Assembly (NCBI GenBank): GCA_031292385.1
Contig: JARLHE010000004.1
Coordinates: 79,653-143,652, forward strand
Length of the DNA: 64,000 nt
Direction of reading: 5' to 3'
Origin: Oligoflexia bacterium
Lineage (GTDB): Bacteria; Bdellovibrionota; UBA1018
Shown here: positions 8,259 to 16,593 of the stretch, in pieces
Layout: every line of letters starts with the position of its first letter
Numbering within the stretch: the stretch's first letter is position 1
Translations under genes and position numbers: made by a program
Notes under the pieces: generated by a model
The model's database searches: none
What the model was told of the DNA's origin: nothing
What the model saw: only the letters and a program-made list of their open reading frames with translations

Positions 8259-9764
8259 TTAGAAGCCTCCACCGTTTGCAAGCGGAGTCAAGCTCGGCAA
8301 CGCGGATGACGCTCCCATTCCAGTCATGCCGCCCATGCCACTCATGCCCATAGTGCTTTGCGGAAGCATTGCCTGAGCTTGCATCATCTGTTGTTGGAGC
8401 TGGGCTTGCTGCGTTTGCTTTTGCTGCAGCTCACGAGTCACTTGCGTAGGCAAGGATTGAACTTGCTGCATGAATTGATAGCTACTCGCGCAGCTTGATG
8501 CATTAGCCTGGCCTCCATTGCTGCCGCAAGAGCTCGTGTAAGACTTCTGGGCGCTCTGCATGAGGCTCTGGTAAGCGGGAATGAAGGTAATTGGCGAATA
8601 ATTCCCGCTCGTGCCTTGAAGAGCCAGCGCGCCGTATTGCGCCTTGTTCTGGAAGTCCTGCACACCAGCGGCTTGTTGTGCGCTGATGTTCGGCAAGCTC
8701 GCCGCGCTGCTCATGATCGAGTTCGCGCTGGCGTAATCCGCCGCCGTCGCGTTGGGCTGCGAGACCAGCTTGTTCGCGAGCACCGAGTACGCGTAAGCCG
8801 AGTTGTCGTCCATATCCGGGTTGTCGCTCGCGAATTGATCGATCTCGGATTTCGCCTGCGCGATCGCATCCGGGTCCTTGACGTCCACCTTTTGCACGTC
8901 CTTGATCAGAGCCGCGAGCTTCTCTTTCTCAATTTTCGCGGGATCGCAGTTCGGAAGCATTTGCGGCAGATCGTCGTCGCTGATGTTGAGCATCACTTGC
9001 AACAACGAGCAGGCATCCTGCGCGACGGCGAGCTGATCTTGGTCTTTCACACAGTGACTCGATTGCCATTTCAAAGCGTCAAGCTCGGCCTGCCTACGCG
9101 CTTGCGCCGCCGAGATCTTATTCGCGCGCAGGGTCGTCGCGCTGGTGTGATCAAGCTCGTTGCTGCCGATGTTTTCAAAAACCGGGTCCGGGTTGTCGGA
9201 GTTCAAATCCTTGTGGAAAATGCCGACTTTCACGTTACCGGCGTGACTGAGGTCGATGCTTGAGTTCGGCAGGGAGCTGATCGGGGTACAGCTGATGACG
9301 TTGCAGTTCATGTGCGCCACGTTGCGCAGGTTTTCCTGGCAAGACTCGAAGCTTTGATCCGGCTGCGCGGGATTGTAGCTCGGCTCCGAAATTCGGAAGC
9401 CCGTCGCGCCGCCGCCGCTGTACTGGGAAATCTGTACCGGGAAATCGTTCAGGCATCTCGTGAAGACCATCCCGTTCAAGGAGGCGGTCACATTCGAGTG
9501 TGTCGCCAAGTCTTTATCGGTCGTGACCGAAATATTCATCGCCTGGAGATCGCTCGCGGTGAGCTCGTGCACGTTTTGCACGGCGTCCTGGCCCGTGATC
9601 CCGTATTCGCTCAGCGCTTGATCCGCCGACGAAACGGCTTGGGGCGCGGCCTGCGCGGGCGCCGAAGGGCTTGCTGCGTTCGAGGCACCGCTATCAGCAC
9701 AAACCGTCGTTGCCGATAACATGGCCGCCGAGATCGGGATAATGTACTTCAATTTCTTTTTCAT
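8259..9764 (-). CDS. Secreted Cys-containing protein of unknown function
   Basis: A 501-residue protein not recognised as any known family. It has a clear Sec signal peptide (MKKKLKYIIPISAAMLS..., cleavage near ACAD-like VCADS) followed by an Ala/Ser/Pro linker. Scattered paired cysteines occur at FTRCLND, ESCQENL, NCNVISCTP, SHCVKD, DACSLL, PNCDP and SSCGSN, suggesting periplasmic disulfides. The middle (about 220-340) is helical. The last 100 residues form a Gln-rich coiled-coil-like segment (QQKQTQQAQLQQQ) and then a Met/Gly-rich tail. It has its own terminator and diverges from the lysine-degradation operon. The start has a good purine-rich site (GGAGAGAGA) just upstream. Confidence 0.8.
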   Translation of the reverse strand: MKKKLKYIIPISAAMLSATTVCADSGASNAASPSAPAQAAPQAVSSADQALSEYGITGQDAVQNVHELTASDLQAMNISVTTDKDLATHSNVTASLNGMVFTRCLNDFPVQISQYSGGGATGFRISEPSYNPAQPDQSFESCQENLRNVAHMNCNVISCTPISSLPNSSIDLSHAGNVKVGIFHKDLNSDNPDPVFENIGSNELDHTSATTLRANKISAAQARRQAELDALKWQSSHCVKDQDQLAVAQDACSLLQVMLNISDDDLPQMLPNCDPAKIEKEKLAALIKDVQKVDVKDPDAIAQAKSEIDQFASDNPDMDDNSAYAYSVLANKLVSQPNATAADYASANSIMSSAASLPNISAQQAAGVQDFQNKAQYGALALQGTSGNYSPITFIPAYQSLMQSAQKSYTSSCGSNGGQANASSCASSYQFMQQVQSLPTQVTRELQQKQTQQAQLQQQMMQAQAMLPQSTMGMSGMGGMTGMGASSALPSLTPLANGGGF

Positions 9765-9995
9765 AACTGTCTCTCTCTCCTAAAGCTCTTTCGGGGATCT
9801 CTCTCCGGCCAAGGGGCCGATCCCACGAGATGAGTAAAAGCAAGGGGTAGGCCAATTATGACCCAGTGGGTCTTTTTTAATTAGTGCTTTAATTATAGGT
9901 AGTTACAATCAACCTTGCCGGAGCCAGCGTGAATCGTGTTCCGGGTTTTTACGACGGGTGACCAGGATCTATGCACAAAAAGCCGCCCGCAAAAG

Positions 9996-10022
9996 GATAA
10001 GAGGTAAGCCGTACCTCTTATC
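9996..10022. promoter_or_regulatory. Perfect 11-bp inverted repeat upstream of kdd, candidate operator
   Basis: Arms 9996-10006 and 10012-10022 are perfectly complementary around a 5-base spacer (arm GATAAGAGGTA). No T run follows on either strand, so it is not a standard terminator. It sits about 30-40 bases before the start of the lysine operon in an AT-rich divergent spacer. A regulator-binding site or a leader hairpin is the likely role; neither can be decided from sequence. Confidence 0.5.
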
Positions 10023-10061
10023 GACAGCGCAAGAAACACGGTTTATTGTCTAGTGACTCTT

Positions 10062-11102
10062 ATGACCCTTAAACCCTCTGATGCGCTCGGACTTCAAAGA
10101 TCCCTATCGCCGAAAGGCGTACTGCCCCAACAGGCGGATGTCCTGGACGCATCGCTGCCGATCGCCGAAGACGAGCTGCTGATCGAAGTCGAAAGCCTGA
10201 ACGTCGATTCGGCAAGCTTCCGGCAAATTTCGGAAGCCTGCGACGGCGACATCGCTAAAATCGGAACCCACATCCTTCAGCTCGTGGGACGCCGGGGAAA
10301 ACTGCATAACCCCGTAACCGGCTCGGGCGGCATGCTGATCGGGCGCGTAGCGAAGGTCGGACCTTCGTTTCCGGTTCAGGAAAAGCCCGTTCAAGAAGGC
10401 GATCGAATCGCGACGCTCGTTTCCCTGTCGCTTACGCCCTTGGTCATTCGCTCGATCAAAAAAGTTCATCCCGATCGCGAACGCGTCGATATCGAAGGAC
10501 ATGCGATTCTTTTCGCTTCGGGAATTTTCGCCACGCTCCCTCAGGATATTCCGGAAAACGTGGCGCTCGCGGTTCTTGACGTGGCCGGCGCGCCCGCGCA
10601 AACCCGCAAGCTCGTTCAGCCGGATCAGACCGTCGTCGTGGTGGGCGGAGGAGGAAAATCCGGACTGCTTTGCCTCTACGAGGCCAAGCGCCAGAAGAAC
10701 GTAAAAACCATCGCCCTCGATTACACCCACGAAGCCGTCGAGCGCCTGAGCTCGCTCTCGTTTGTCGACGAAGTCATTCAAGCGGACGCGCGCAACGCCA
10801 CCGAAGTCATGGAAAAGGTCTGGGCCGCCACTCGCGGACACATGGGCGACGTGGTCATCAATGTCGCCAACGTGACGGAAACCGAAATCGCGTCGATCCT
10901 GGCGACCCGGCGGAAAGGCATCGCCTATTTTTTCAGCATGGCCACCAGCTTTACGCGCGCCGCGCTCGGAGCGGAAGGCGTCGGAGCGGATGTGGATTTA
11001 CGCATCGGCAACGGCTACACCGAAGGCCATGCGGAGCTCGCGCTCGATTTGCTCCGGGAAAGCCCCGAGCTGATGCGCTTTTTCAAAGATCACTACTCTT
11101 AA
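10062..11102 (+). CDS. kdd: L-erythro-3,5-diaminohexanoate dehydrogenase
   Basis: A 346-residue member of the Kdd family, which oxidatively deaminates 3,5-diaminohexanoate to 5-amino-3-oxohexanoate with NAD(P) in lysine fermentation. Family landmarks are the N-terminal half with NPVTGSGGMLIGRV, the nucleotide-binding TVVVVGGGGKSGLLC and the C-terminal half with IAYFFSMATSFTRAALG and RIGNGYTEGHA. The following kamD and kamE genes strongly support the call. The start is uncertain: ATG 10062 is used, but an in-frame GTG at 10053 is possible and neither has a good ribosome site. It opens an operon of at least three genes; kamD begins nine bases after its stop. Confidence 0.93.
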   Translation: MTLKPSDALGLQRSLSPKGVLPQQADVLDASLPIAEDELLIEVESLNVDSASFRQISEACDGDIAKIGTHILQLVGRRGKLHNPVTGSGGMLIGRVAKVGPSFPVQEKPVQEGDRIATLVSLSLTPLVIRSIKKVHPDRERVDIEGHAILFASGIFATLPQDIPENVALAVLDVAGAPAQTRKLVQPDQTVVVVGGGGKSGLLCLYEAKRQKNVKTIALDYTHEAVERLSSLSFVDEVIQADARNATEVMEKVWAATRGHMGDVVINVANVTETEIASILATRRKGIAYFFSMATSFTRAALGAEGVGADVDLRIGNGYTEGHAELALDLLRESPELMRFFKDHYS

Positions 11103-11111
11103 GCGGGAAAA

Positions 11112-12710
11112 ATGGCTCATCTATCGACTCAATCCCTGAATCCGCAGAGAATCGCCCGTTGCCGCGAGCTTGCCGAAACCATCGCGGTCCCGATCGAGAA
11201 AATGATCCAGGCGCACACGACGGTCGCCATCGAGCGCGCGACGCTCCGCCTGATCGGCGTCGAAGGGGCGATCCGGCAGCAAGACGGTCAATGGTTTCCG
11301 GAAGTGAACATCATCATCGAGGATTTGCGCAAAGAGGGCGTTTTGGGCCGGGGCGCGCTTCGCTGGTTCGTGAACGGCCTTTTGCGCAAGAAAATGGGCG
11401 TTGCCGAGCTCGCCACCGCCGTCGCGCACCGGAAAATCCGCCTCACCGAACTTCCGCAAACGGACCCGCAGACGCTGGAAGCGGAAATATCCCGCCTTTG
11501 CGGGGAGGCGACCCAAAACCTGATCGATCAGCGGAAAAAGCGAGACCGCAAGCGCGCCAATCTCAACGACCCCTTCGATGCGAGCGGAAAGAATGGGCCG
11601 CTTCTTTACGTGATCGTCGCCACCGGAAATATTTTTCAGGACGTCATCCAGGCCCGCGCGGCGGCGCAAGCGGGAGCGGACGCGATCGCCGTTATCCGCA
11701 GCACGGCCCAATCGCTGCTCGATTTCGTCCCGCACGGCGCGACGACCGAAGGCTTCGGCGGCACTTACGCGACCCAGGAAAACTTCAGGATCATGCGCCA
11801 GGCCCTCGACGAAGAGGGCGAGAAGCTCGGGCGTTACATCCGCCTGACCAATTATTGCTCGGGCCTTTGCATGCCCGAGATCGCGGCATTGGGCGCCATG
11901 GAGCGGCTCGACTTCCTGCTCAACGACGCGATGTACGGAATCCTGTTCCGCGACATCAACCCGCGGCGTACCCTCATCGACCAGCACTTCTCGCGCAGGA
12001 TCATCGCGCTTTCGCGCATCGTGATCCACACCGGCGAGGACAACTATCTCACCACCGCGGACGCGATCGAGAACGGGCACCAGGTGCTCGCCTCGCAGTT
12101 CATCAACGAGCGTTTCGCGCTCAACGCGACGATGACCCAGGACCTGATGGGTCTGGGCCATGCCCAGGAGATGAACCCCGAGCATCCGGACGTTTTCCTG
12201 CTCGAAATCGCGCGCGCCCAGATGACCCGCGATATTTTCCCGCTTTCGCCGATCAAATTCATGCCTCCGACGCGATTCAAATGCGGCGACATCTTCTACA
12301 GCCACCTGATGGACGCCATGTTCAACTTCGTGGGCGTGCTCACGGGGCAGACCATCCAGCTCTTGGGAATGGCGACCGAAGCCATGCACACGCCGCTTCT
12401 CCAGGACCGGTGGATGAGCATCAAGAACGCGAAATACATCTTTAACGGGGCGAAGACCCTCGGAAACGAGATCAGCTACAAACCGGGCGGCAAGATCGAG
12501 AAGTGGGCCGAGAAGGTTTTGGACGACACGCTCGCTCATCTCGAGATGATCGGGAAGAAAGGCATGTTCAAGGCGATCGAGGAAAAGGCCTTCGCCGAAG
12601 TCAGCCGAAAGGAAGAGGGCGGAAAAGGTTTCGATGGCGTGATCGCGCGTGCCGATGACTACTTCAACCCCTTCTTCGCGATGCTCGACGGAGGGAAAAA
12701 TGTCGGATAG
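11112..12710 (+). CDS. kamD: Lysine 5,6-aminomutase, alpha subunit
   Basis: A 532-residue alpha subunit, matching the usual length of about 520. It carries the PLP- and adenosylcobalamin-binding barrel of the 5,6-aminomutase, which moves the terminal amino group of D-lysine or beta-lysine from C6 to C5. Recognisable parts are PLLYVIVATGNIFQDVIQAR, the AGADAIAVIRSTAQS strand, TTEGFGGTYATQ and the RLTNYCSGLCMPEIA stretch. The active-site lysine for PLP belongs to the beta subunit in this family. Its end overlaps the kamE start by 11 bases, so the two subunits are translationally coupled. Confidence 0.96.
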   Translation: MAHLSTQSLNPQRIARCRELAETIAVPIEKMIQAHTTVAIERATLRLIGVEGAIRQQDGQWFPEVNIIIEDLRKEGVLGRGALRWFVNGLLRKKMGVAELATAVAHRKIRLTELPQTDPQTLEAEISRLCGEATQNLIDQRKKRDRKRANLNDPFDASGKNGPLLYVIVATGNIFQDVIQARAAAQAGADAIAVIRSTAQSLLDFVPHGATTEGFGGTYATQENFRIMRQALDEEGEKLGRYIRLTNYCSGLCMPEIAALGAMERLDFLLNDAMYGILFRDINPRRTLIDQHFSRRIIALSRIVIHTGEDNYLTTADAIENGHQVLASQFINERFALNATMTQDLMGLGHAQEMNPEHPDVFLLEIARAQMTRDIFPLSPIKFMPPTRFKCGDIFYSHLMDAMFNFVGVLTGQTIQLLGMATEAMHTPLLQDRWMSIKNAKYIFNGAKTLGNEISYKPGGKIEKWAEKVLDDTLAHLEMIGKKGMFKAIEEKAFAEVSRKEEGGKGFDGVIARADDYFNPFFAMLDGGKNVG

Positions 12711-13473
12711 CCGCGTAACCCCGGTCGATCTGAAAAATCTCAAGCCCTATGGCGACATCATGGGCGACGGCACCATACAGCTTGCCTTCACCCTGCCGGT
12801 CGAACCCTCGGCGGAAGCGCGCGAGGCGGCGGTTCAGCTGGTGACGAAAATGGGCTTTGACCAGATCAAAGTGGCCACCATGGAAAAGGCCGCCGACGGC
12901 TTCGCGTTTTTCGTGATCTACGGCAACATCAAGCATTCGGTCGATTTCACGCGGATTCACGTCGTGAAAGTGCAGTCCAAAAAGCGCTCGCGCGCCGAAA
13001 TCGACGAGATCATCCGGACCAAGATCGGCCGCAAGCTCAAGGTGTTCGGCGCCTGTACCGGTTACGACGCCCATACCGTCGGGATCGACGCCATCATCAA
13101 CATGAAAGGTTTCGCGGGCGACTACGGGCTTGAACGTTACCAATGGATCGACGCCCGGAACCTCGGCGCGCAGGTGCAGAACGAGGAATTGCTGAAGCTC
13201 GCCGTCGCCGAGGGAGCGGACGCGATCCTGGTCTCCAAAGTGGTCACGCAGCACAATATCCATTTGCGCGACCTGACCGAGCTCATGGCCCGCGCCGAGA
13301 AAATGGGCGTGCTCGATCATATCATTTTCGTGGCCGGTGGCCCGCGCGTCACCCATCCCATGGCTCTTGAGTGCGGCTTTGACGCGGGTTTCGGCACGGG
13401 AACAAAGCCCTCGGACGTCGCCAGTTACATTGTCGAAGAATATCTGCGACGAAAAGGCATCCCGATCGATTGA
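12700..13473 (+). CDS. kamE: Lysine 5,6-aminomutase, beta subunit
   Basis: A 257-residue beta subunit with a Rossmann-type cobalamin-binding domain. The DxHxxG motif is seen in CTGYDAHTVGIDAI, where the His is the lower ligand to cobalt, and the same segment normally provides the PLP lysine nearby. An N-terminal dimerisation part (ILPYGDxxGDG-like, here KPYGDIMGDGTIQLAF) is as in known KamE. The start ATG 12700 follows a GGAGGG ribosome site inside the kamD end. A longer in-frame start at 12649 lies wholly inside kamD and is less likely. It is followed after 28 bases by a MoxR-type ATPase. Confidence 0.96.
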   Translation: MSDSRVTPVDLKNLKPYGDIMGDGTIQLAFTLPVEPSAEAREAAVQLVTKMGFDQIKVATMEKAADGFAFFVIYGNIKHSVDFTRIHVVKVQSKKRSRAEIDEIIRTKIGRKLKVFGACTGYDAHTVGIDAIINMKGFAGDYGLERYQWIDARNLGAQVQNEELLKLAVAEGADAILVSKVVTQHNIHLRDLTELMARAEKMGVLDHIIFVAGGPRVTHPMALECGFDAGFGTGTKPSDVASYIVEEYLRRKGIPID

Positions 13474-13501
13474 CCGGGTAGAGTGAAAGGAGCAGTAACC
13501 G

Positions 13502-14395
13502 ATGACAAAGACTTCAACGGAAATTGTCGGACGAGAGAAAGAGCTGCTTGGCGTGCGCGCGTGCCTTTCCGCCGGTCGAAATGTTCTTATCGAAGGCCCG
13601 GTCGGCATTGGAAAAACGCATCTCGCGCTCGCGGTCGCGCGCGCCCTGGGCCGCCCCGTCTTTCGCGTCGACGGAGACAATCGCTACACGGAACAAAAAC
13701 TATCCGGCTGGTTCGATCCGCCCAGCGTGATCAAAACGGGTTTCAACGCCGAGTCCTTTTTCGCCGGACCCTTGGTTGAAGCCATGCGGGCGGGCGGGAT
13801 TCTCTTCATCAACGAGCTCAACCGGTTGCCCGAGGGCGTGCAGAACGTTCTCCTTCCGGCCATCGACGAGGGAATGATCATCGTTCCGCGGCTCGGCGAG
13901 ATCCGCGCGAAAGAAGGTTTCCTGGTCATCGCGACCCAGAATCCGAAAGAGTTCGTCGCCACCTCCCATTTAAGCGAAGCGATTCTCGACCGCTTCGAGC
14001 TCATAGTGCTCGACTATCAATCGGAGACCGAAGAGCTTCGAATCGTATTGGACCAACTGGGAGACTCCAGTGCCCCCGCCCAGGCGCTGTCGCTTGCCGC
14101 TGTCCGCATCGCGAGAATCACCCGGAATCATCCGCGTGTCCGGCGCGGCGCCTCGGTGCGCGCCGCGCTCAGCATCGCGAAAATCGGCTCCGTCTTGCTC
14201 GCCTCCGGAAAATCGCTGCAAGAGGCATTCGCCGAGGCAGTTTTGCTGGCCTTACCCACGCGAATCGAGATCGAACGCGAAGGCGATTCGGCCGGATCCC
14301 ACCGGGACGAGACGGAGCGCCTGCTTCAGGAATGGACCCAAGAGGCTCTTCAGGGCGGCCCGGCCGCGGAAACCGAGCAAAAAAAAAAGAGCTAA
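13502..14395 (+). CDS. MoxR-type AAA+ ATPase
   Basis: A 297-residue AAA+ protein of the MoxR group, which remodels or activates client enzymes together with VWA partners. Walker A is GPVGIGKT (residues about 32-39). The Walker B strand reads GILFINELNRL, with Asn in place of the usual Asp before the catalytic Glu. Sensor 1 is VIATQNP, and the arginine-finger region is AILDRFE. An AGGAG site lies eight bases before the start. It lies 28 bases after kamE on the same strand. The gene ends in a run of ten A followed by AGAGCTAA, where the downstream VWA frame is entered by a -1 shift. The client is inferred to be the aminomutase only from position. Confidence 0.88.
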   Translation: MTKTSTEIVGREKELLGVRACLSAGRNVLIEGPVGIGKTHLALAVARALGRPVFRVDGDNRYTEQKLSGWFDPPSVIKTGFNAESFFAGPLVEAMRAGGILFINELNRLPEGVQNVLLPAIDEGMIIVPRLGEIRAKEGFLVIATQNPKEFVATSHLSEAILDRFELIVLDYQSETEELRIVLDQLGDSSAPAQALSLAAVRIARITRNHPRVRRGASVRAALSIAKIGSVLLASGKSLQEAFAEAVLLALPTRIEIEREGDSAGSHRDETERLLQEWTQEALQGGPAAETEQKKKS

Positions 14396-15387
14396 GGCCT
14401 GAAGAGCGCTTTAAAAGCATTTTCGCGCAAAGCGCCGATTCAAAGAACCAAACGACCCCTACCTTTCTGCCGCCGGAATCTTATCCGGGAAGCGCGGCGC
14501 TCAGCGAACTAGAAGAACCCTTCGCCCAAGATCTGGCGAGCGCGAGCGCCTGGGACGTGGCGATTCGCTACCAGGAGCTGAAACGCCGGGTCGCGCGGCG
14601 TAAGCCGGAGGACGCGAGGGCGCTTCGCAAGATGTCGGCCGACGCCATTCTCGCCCGCGCCCAGGAAGTATTGGGATCGGTCGTTCATCCAACCGAAATC
14701 AAGGTCGCTCTTCTGCGCGAATTGCCGGCGAACGCGGAGCAGCCCGAATTCGACTTCGACGAATCGCTTGAAAATTCGCCGCTACCGCTCAGCGGGCGAG
14801 CGCCCCTCACCGAGGACGATATCTGGATGAGCTACAGCGTGCACCGCCCGCAAGGAGTGGTCTTGAGCGTGGACACGAGCCTCTCGATGACCGGCGAAAA
14901 GCTCGCGCTTACCGCCGTCGCGATCGCGGTCGTGCTTCTGCAATTCCCCGACGACCCGGTCGGAGTCGTCGCCTTCGAGAACGAAGCGAAGATCATCAAG
15001 CGCCCGCAGGAGAGGATTTCGGTGCATCAACTCGTGGAGCGATTTCTCGATGTGCCCGCCCAAGGCTATACCCACCTGGAAGACGGGCTGAAGGCAGCCC
15101 TCCGGGTCTCTCACGATGCCTCGGCAGCGGGACAAGGGCGCCCCGCATCGACCGTGCTACTGACCGACGGAAAATACACCGCGGGCAAAGACCCGGCCTA
15201 TCTCGCCCCGCGGTTTTCGCACCTCGTAGTCTTAAAAATGGGGCGAGAAAAGGCGAGTTTCAACCTCTGCCAGGAGCTGGCCCATAAAGGAAGCGGTGCA
15301 TTGCGGGAGGTCAGTCAGCTCGAATCGCTGCCTCAGATCATGTACGGGGTGGTTAAGGACCTTTTGCGCGGCCGCTCGCTGGCCTAG
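14332..15387 (+). CDS. VWA-domain protein, partner of the MoxR ATPase
   Basis: The open frame runs 351 codons. A helical part occupies about residues 25-160 and a von Willebrand A domain about 165-345. All MIDAS elements are present: DTSLS in VVLSVDTSLSM, Thr in GYTHLEDGL and Asp in LLTDGKY. The N-terminus is doubtful. The ATG at 14332 lies deep inside the MoxR gene and gives a Gly/Arg-rich lead that looks like out-of-frame translation. No other ATG, GTG or TTG follows until Met near 14632. Real-looking sequence (KELRPEERFKSIF) begins exactly at the slippery A run, so the protein may be made by -1 frameshifting from MoxR or by coupled initiation. MoxR plus VWA pairs, as in CbbQ/CbbO, act as enzyme activases. 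Confidence 0.8.
   Translation: MDPRGSSGRPGRGNRAKKKELRPEERFKSIFAQSADSKNQTTPTFLPPESYPGSAALSELEEPFAQDLASASAWDVAIRYQELKRRVARRKPEDARALRKMSADAILARAQEVLGSVVHPTEIKVALLRELPANAEQPEFDFDESLENSPLPLSGRAPLTEDDIWMSYSVHRPQGVVLSVDTSLSMTGEKLALTAVAIAVVLLQFPDDPVGVVAFENEAKIIKRPQERISVHQLVERFLDVPAQGYTHLEDGLKAALRVSHDASAAGQGRPASTVLLTDGKYTAGKDPAYLAPRFSHLVVLKMGREKASFNLCQELAHKGSGALREVSQLESLPQIMYGVVKDLLRGRSLA
14379..14395 (+). promoter_or_regulatory. Candidate -1 frameshift site at the MoxR/VWA junction
   Basis: Ten consecutive A (14379-14388) then G give the heptamer A AAA AAG in the MoxR frame (14383-14389), two codons before its TAA stop at 14393. A -1 slip continues directly into the VWA frame. A 7-bp stem (14406-14412 with 14429-14435) lies 16 bases downstream, somewhat far for a classical stimulator. 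Confidence 0.5.
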
Positions 15388-15472
15388 CAAAAATCTTGTT
15401 GCGCCGCTACGGAGCGTTGAGGATATATTGAACGGTACGTTACTACGAGAATAAGACAGAGGAGATATTGAG

Positions 15473-15667
15473 ATGCGCGACGATTACAAGATCAACGGCG
15501 AAACCAAGAAAGTCGAAGTCGAAGTCGAAAAGGCGGTTTATGAAAGCCTGCTCTCGATGGAAAAATATTCCAAACTATCGCGCTCCGAAATCACCAACAC
15601 CGCACTCCGGCGCTTTATTTCTTCGCACAAGGACTTCCTTCCGCCCGAAGAACCGCAAAAGCGCTGA
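15473..15667 (+). CDS. Small ribbon-helix-helix-like protein
   Basis: A 64-residue acidic/basic protein with a strong AGAGGAGA ribosome site eight bases before the ATG. The core (VEVEVEKAVYESLLSM, then helices LSRSEITNTALRRFISSH) has the beta-helix-helix pattern of small ribbon-helix-helix DNA-binding proteins: a Lys/Glu strand followed by a helix with SRSEI and a second helix with ALRRF. It could be an autoregulator, but no partner toxin gene lies next to it. It stands alone after the VWA gene and converges on the lipoprotein gene at 15669 with only one base between stops. Confidence 0.75.
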   Translation: MRDDYKINGETKKVEVEVEKAVYESLLSMEKYSKLSRSEITNTALRRFISSHKDFLPPEEPQKR

Positions 15668-15668
15668 T

Positions 15669-16334
15669 TCACTCCGCCGTCTGCAACGAGTTGATGATCA
15701 CGTCAGCCCGCGACGACAAGTCCGGGCTGGGACTCGCGACGGGGCTCGGCGATGGGGCGGGTTTTGATTGAAAGAAGATTTTAACTTTCAACAGGCTGCT
15801 CAAAACCTTATGTCCCGCATCGGTCGAAGCATCCGGTGAGATCAGAACTTCCCACTGGCCTGAACTGTTGTTCTTCAAGGTCATCACGACCGAACGAAGC
15901 TCGGATGACTGGATATCAGCCTGGCTCAGATCGACGGACAAAAACACCTCGCCCCCATTTTTCGCGAGCGACGTAAGGTCGATGCCCGCAGGAACCGTGA
16001 TCTCCGATTCACCCGTGCTCTTTAACGTTTCGAGCTGATCAGAGCTCAGATCGATGCTCAAACGTGAGGGATCCACCTCAGCCGATTTCGCCCAGAAAAG
16101 AAAATCGGACGAATTCAAGAGATCGGTAGTGAGAGCGACGGACACGCCGGGTTTTTTGATCGTGCTAGTATCCGCCGAAGCGGGCTTGACCACCGGGGTT
16201 TGCTGCTTCAATGCCATGGCCGCTAACATATCCCGCGTGACGCTGGTCGAATTCGGGCTGCAACAAACATTGGCAAGGACCAGGCACGAGCATCCGGTTA
16301 CCGTTAAAAAACCTCTCAACTTGGCGGACATCAT
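15669..16334 (-). CDS. Lipoprotein of unknown function
   Basis: A 221-residue product starting with a signal peptide rich in Cys (LRGFLTVTGCSCLVLANVCC), with a probable lipobox at LANVC or ANVCC. The rest is mostly beta-strand-like with hydrophobic/polar alternation (GGEVFLSVDLSQADI, LRSVVMTLKNNSSGQWEVLI) and a Pro/Ser linker near the C-terminus (SKPAPSPSPVASPSPD). The start at 16334 was chosen because a GAGGTG site lies eight bases upstream and a signal peptide begins there; the open frame extends to 16442 without such support. No family was recognised. It is convergent with the small ribbon-helix-helix gene. Confidence 0.75.
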   Translation of the reverse strand: MMSAKLRGFLTVTGCSCLVLANVCCSPNSTSVTRDMLAAMALKQQTPVVKPASADTSTIKKPGVSVALTTDLLNSSDFLFWAKSAEVDPSRLSIDLSSDQLETLKSTGESEITVPAGIDLTSLAKNGGEVFLSVDLSQADIQSSELRSVVMTLKNNSSGQWEVLISPDASTDAGHKVLSSLLKVKIFFQSKPAPSPSPVASPSPDLSSRADVIINSLQTAE

Positions 16335-16593
16335 ATTAAACACCTCTTCGCTAAAAAACCGCATTCGCCTTTCGGCGCGACAGCGGCTATCCAAGTCACG
16401 TGCCAAAGAATGGTGCCGAAAAGGGCCCAATGCTTGCGCCAAGATAAGACGGCGCTCGGCCGGCCACGATGAAAGGGGTGTCTAAGAATTAGACAGGCGG
16501 TGACATTCTGACCAACCTCGCCCAACATAATCCTGACAATTCAGGCCCGCGAAGACGCTGGACTTCGCCGTTAGGCGATAATTAAATAAGGAA

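Noticed and set aside
9996..10022. Inverted repeat considered as a Rho-independent terminator
   Set aside because: Neither strand has a T run after the stem, and it lies in front of a gene start.
10670..12445. 591-codon plus-strand frame overlapping kdd and kamD
   Set aside because: The sense frames of kdd and kamD are clear family members; this frame is Arg/Pro/His-rich with no similarity.
11121..12743. 540-codon antisense frame opposite kamD
   Set aside because: It is the complementary shadow of kamD, without a ribosome site or domain.
13502..15387. MoxR/VWA considered as part of a Bat (aerotolerance) operon with the BatE-like gene at 1350
   Set aside because: The genes are 11 kb apart and the MoxR/VWA pair belongs to the kamDE transcript.
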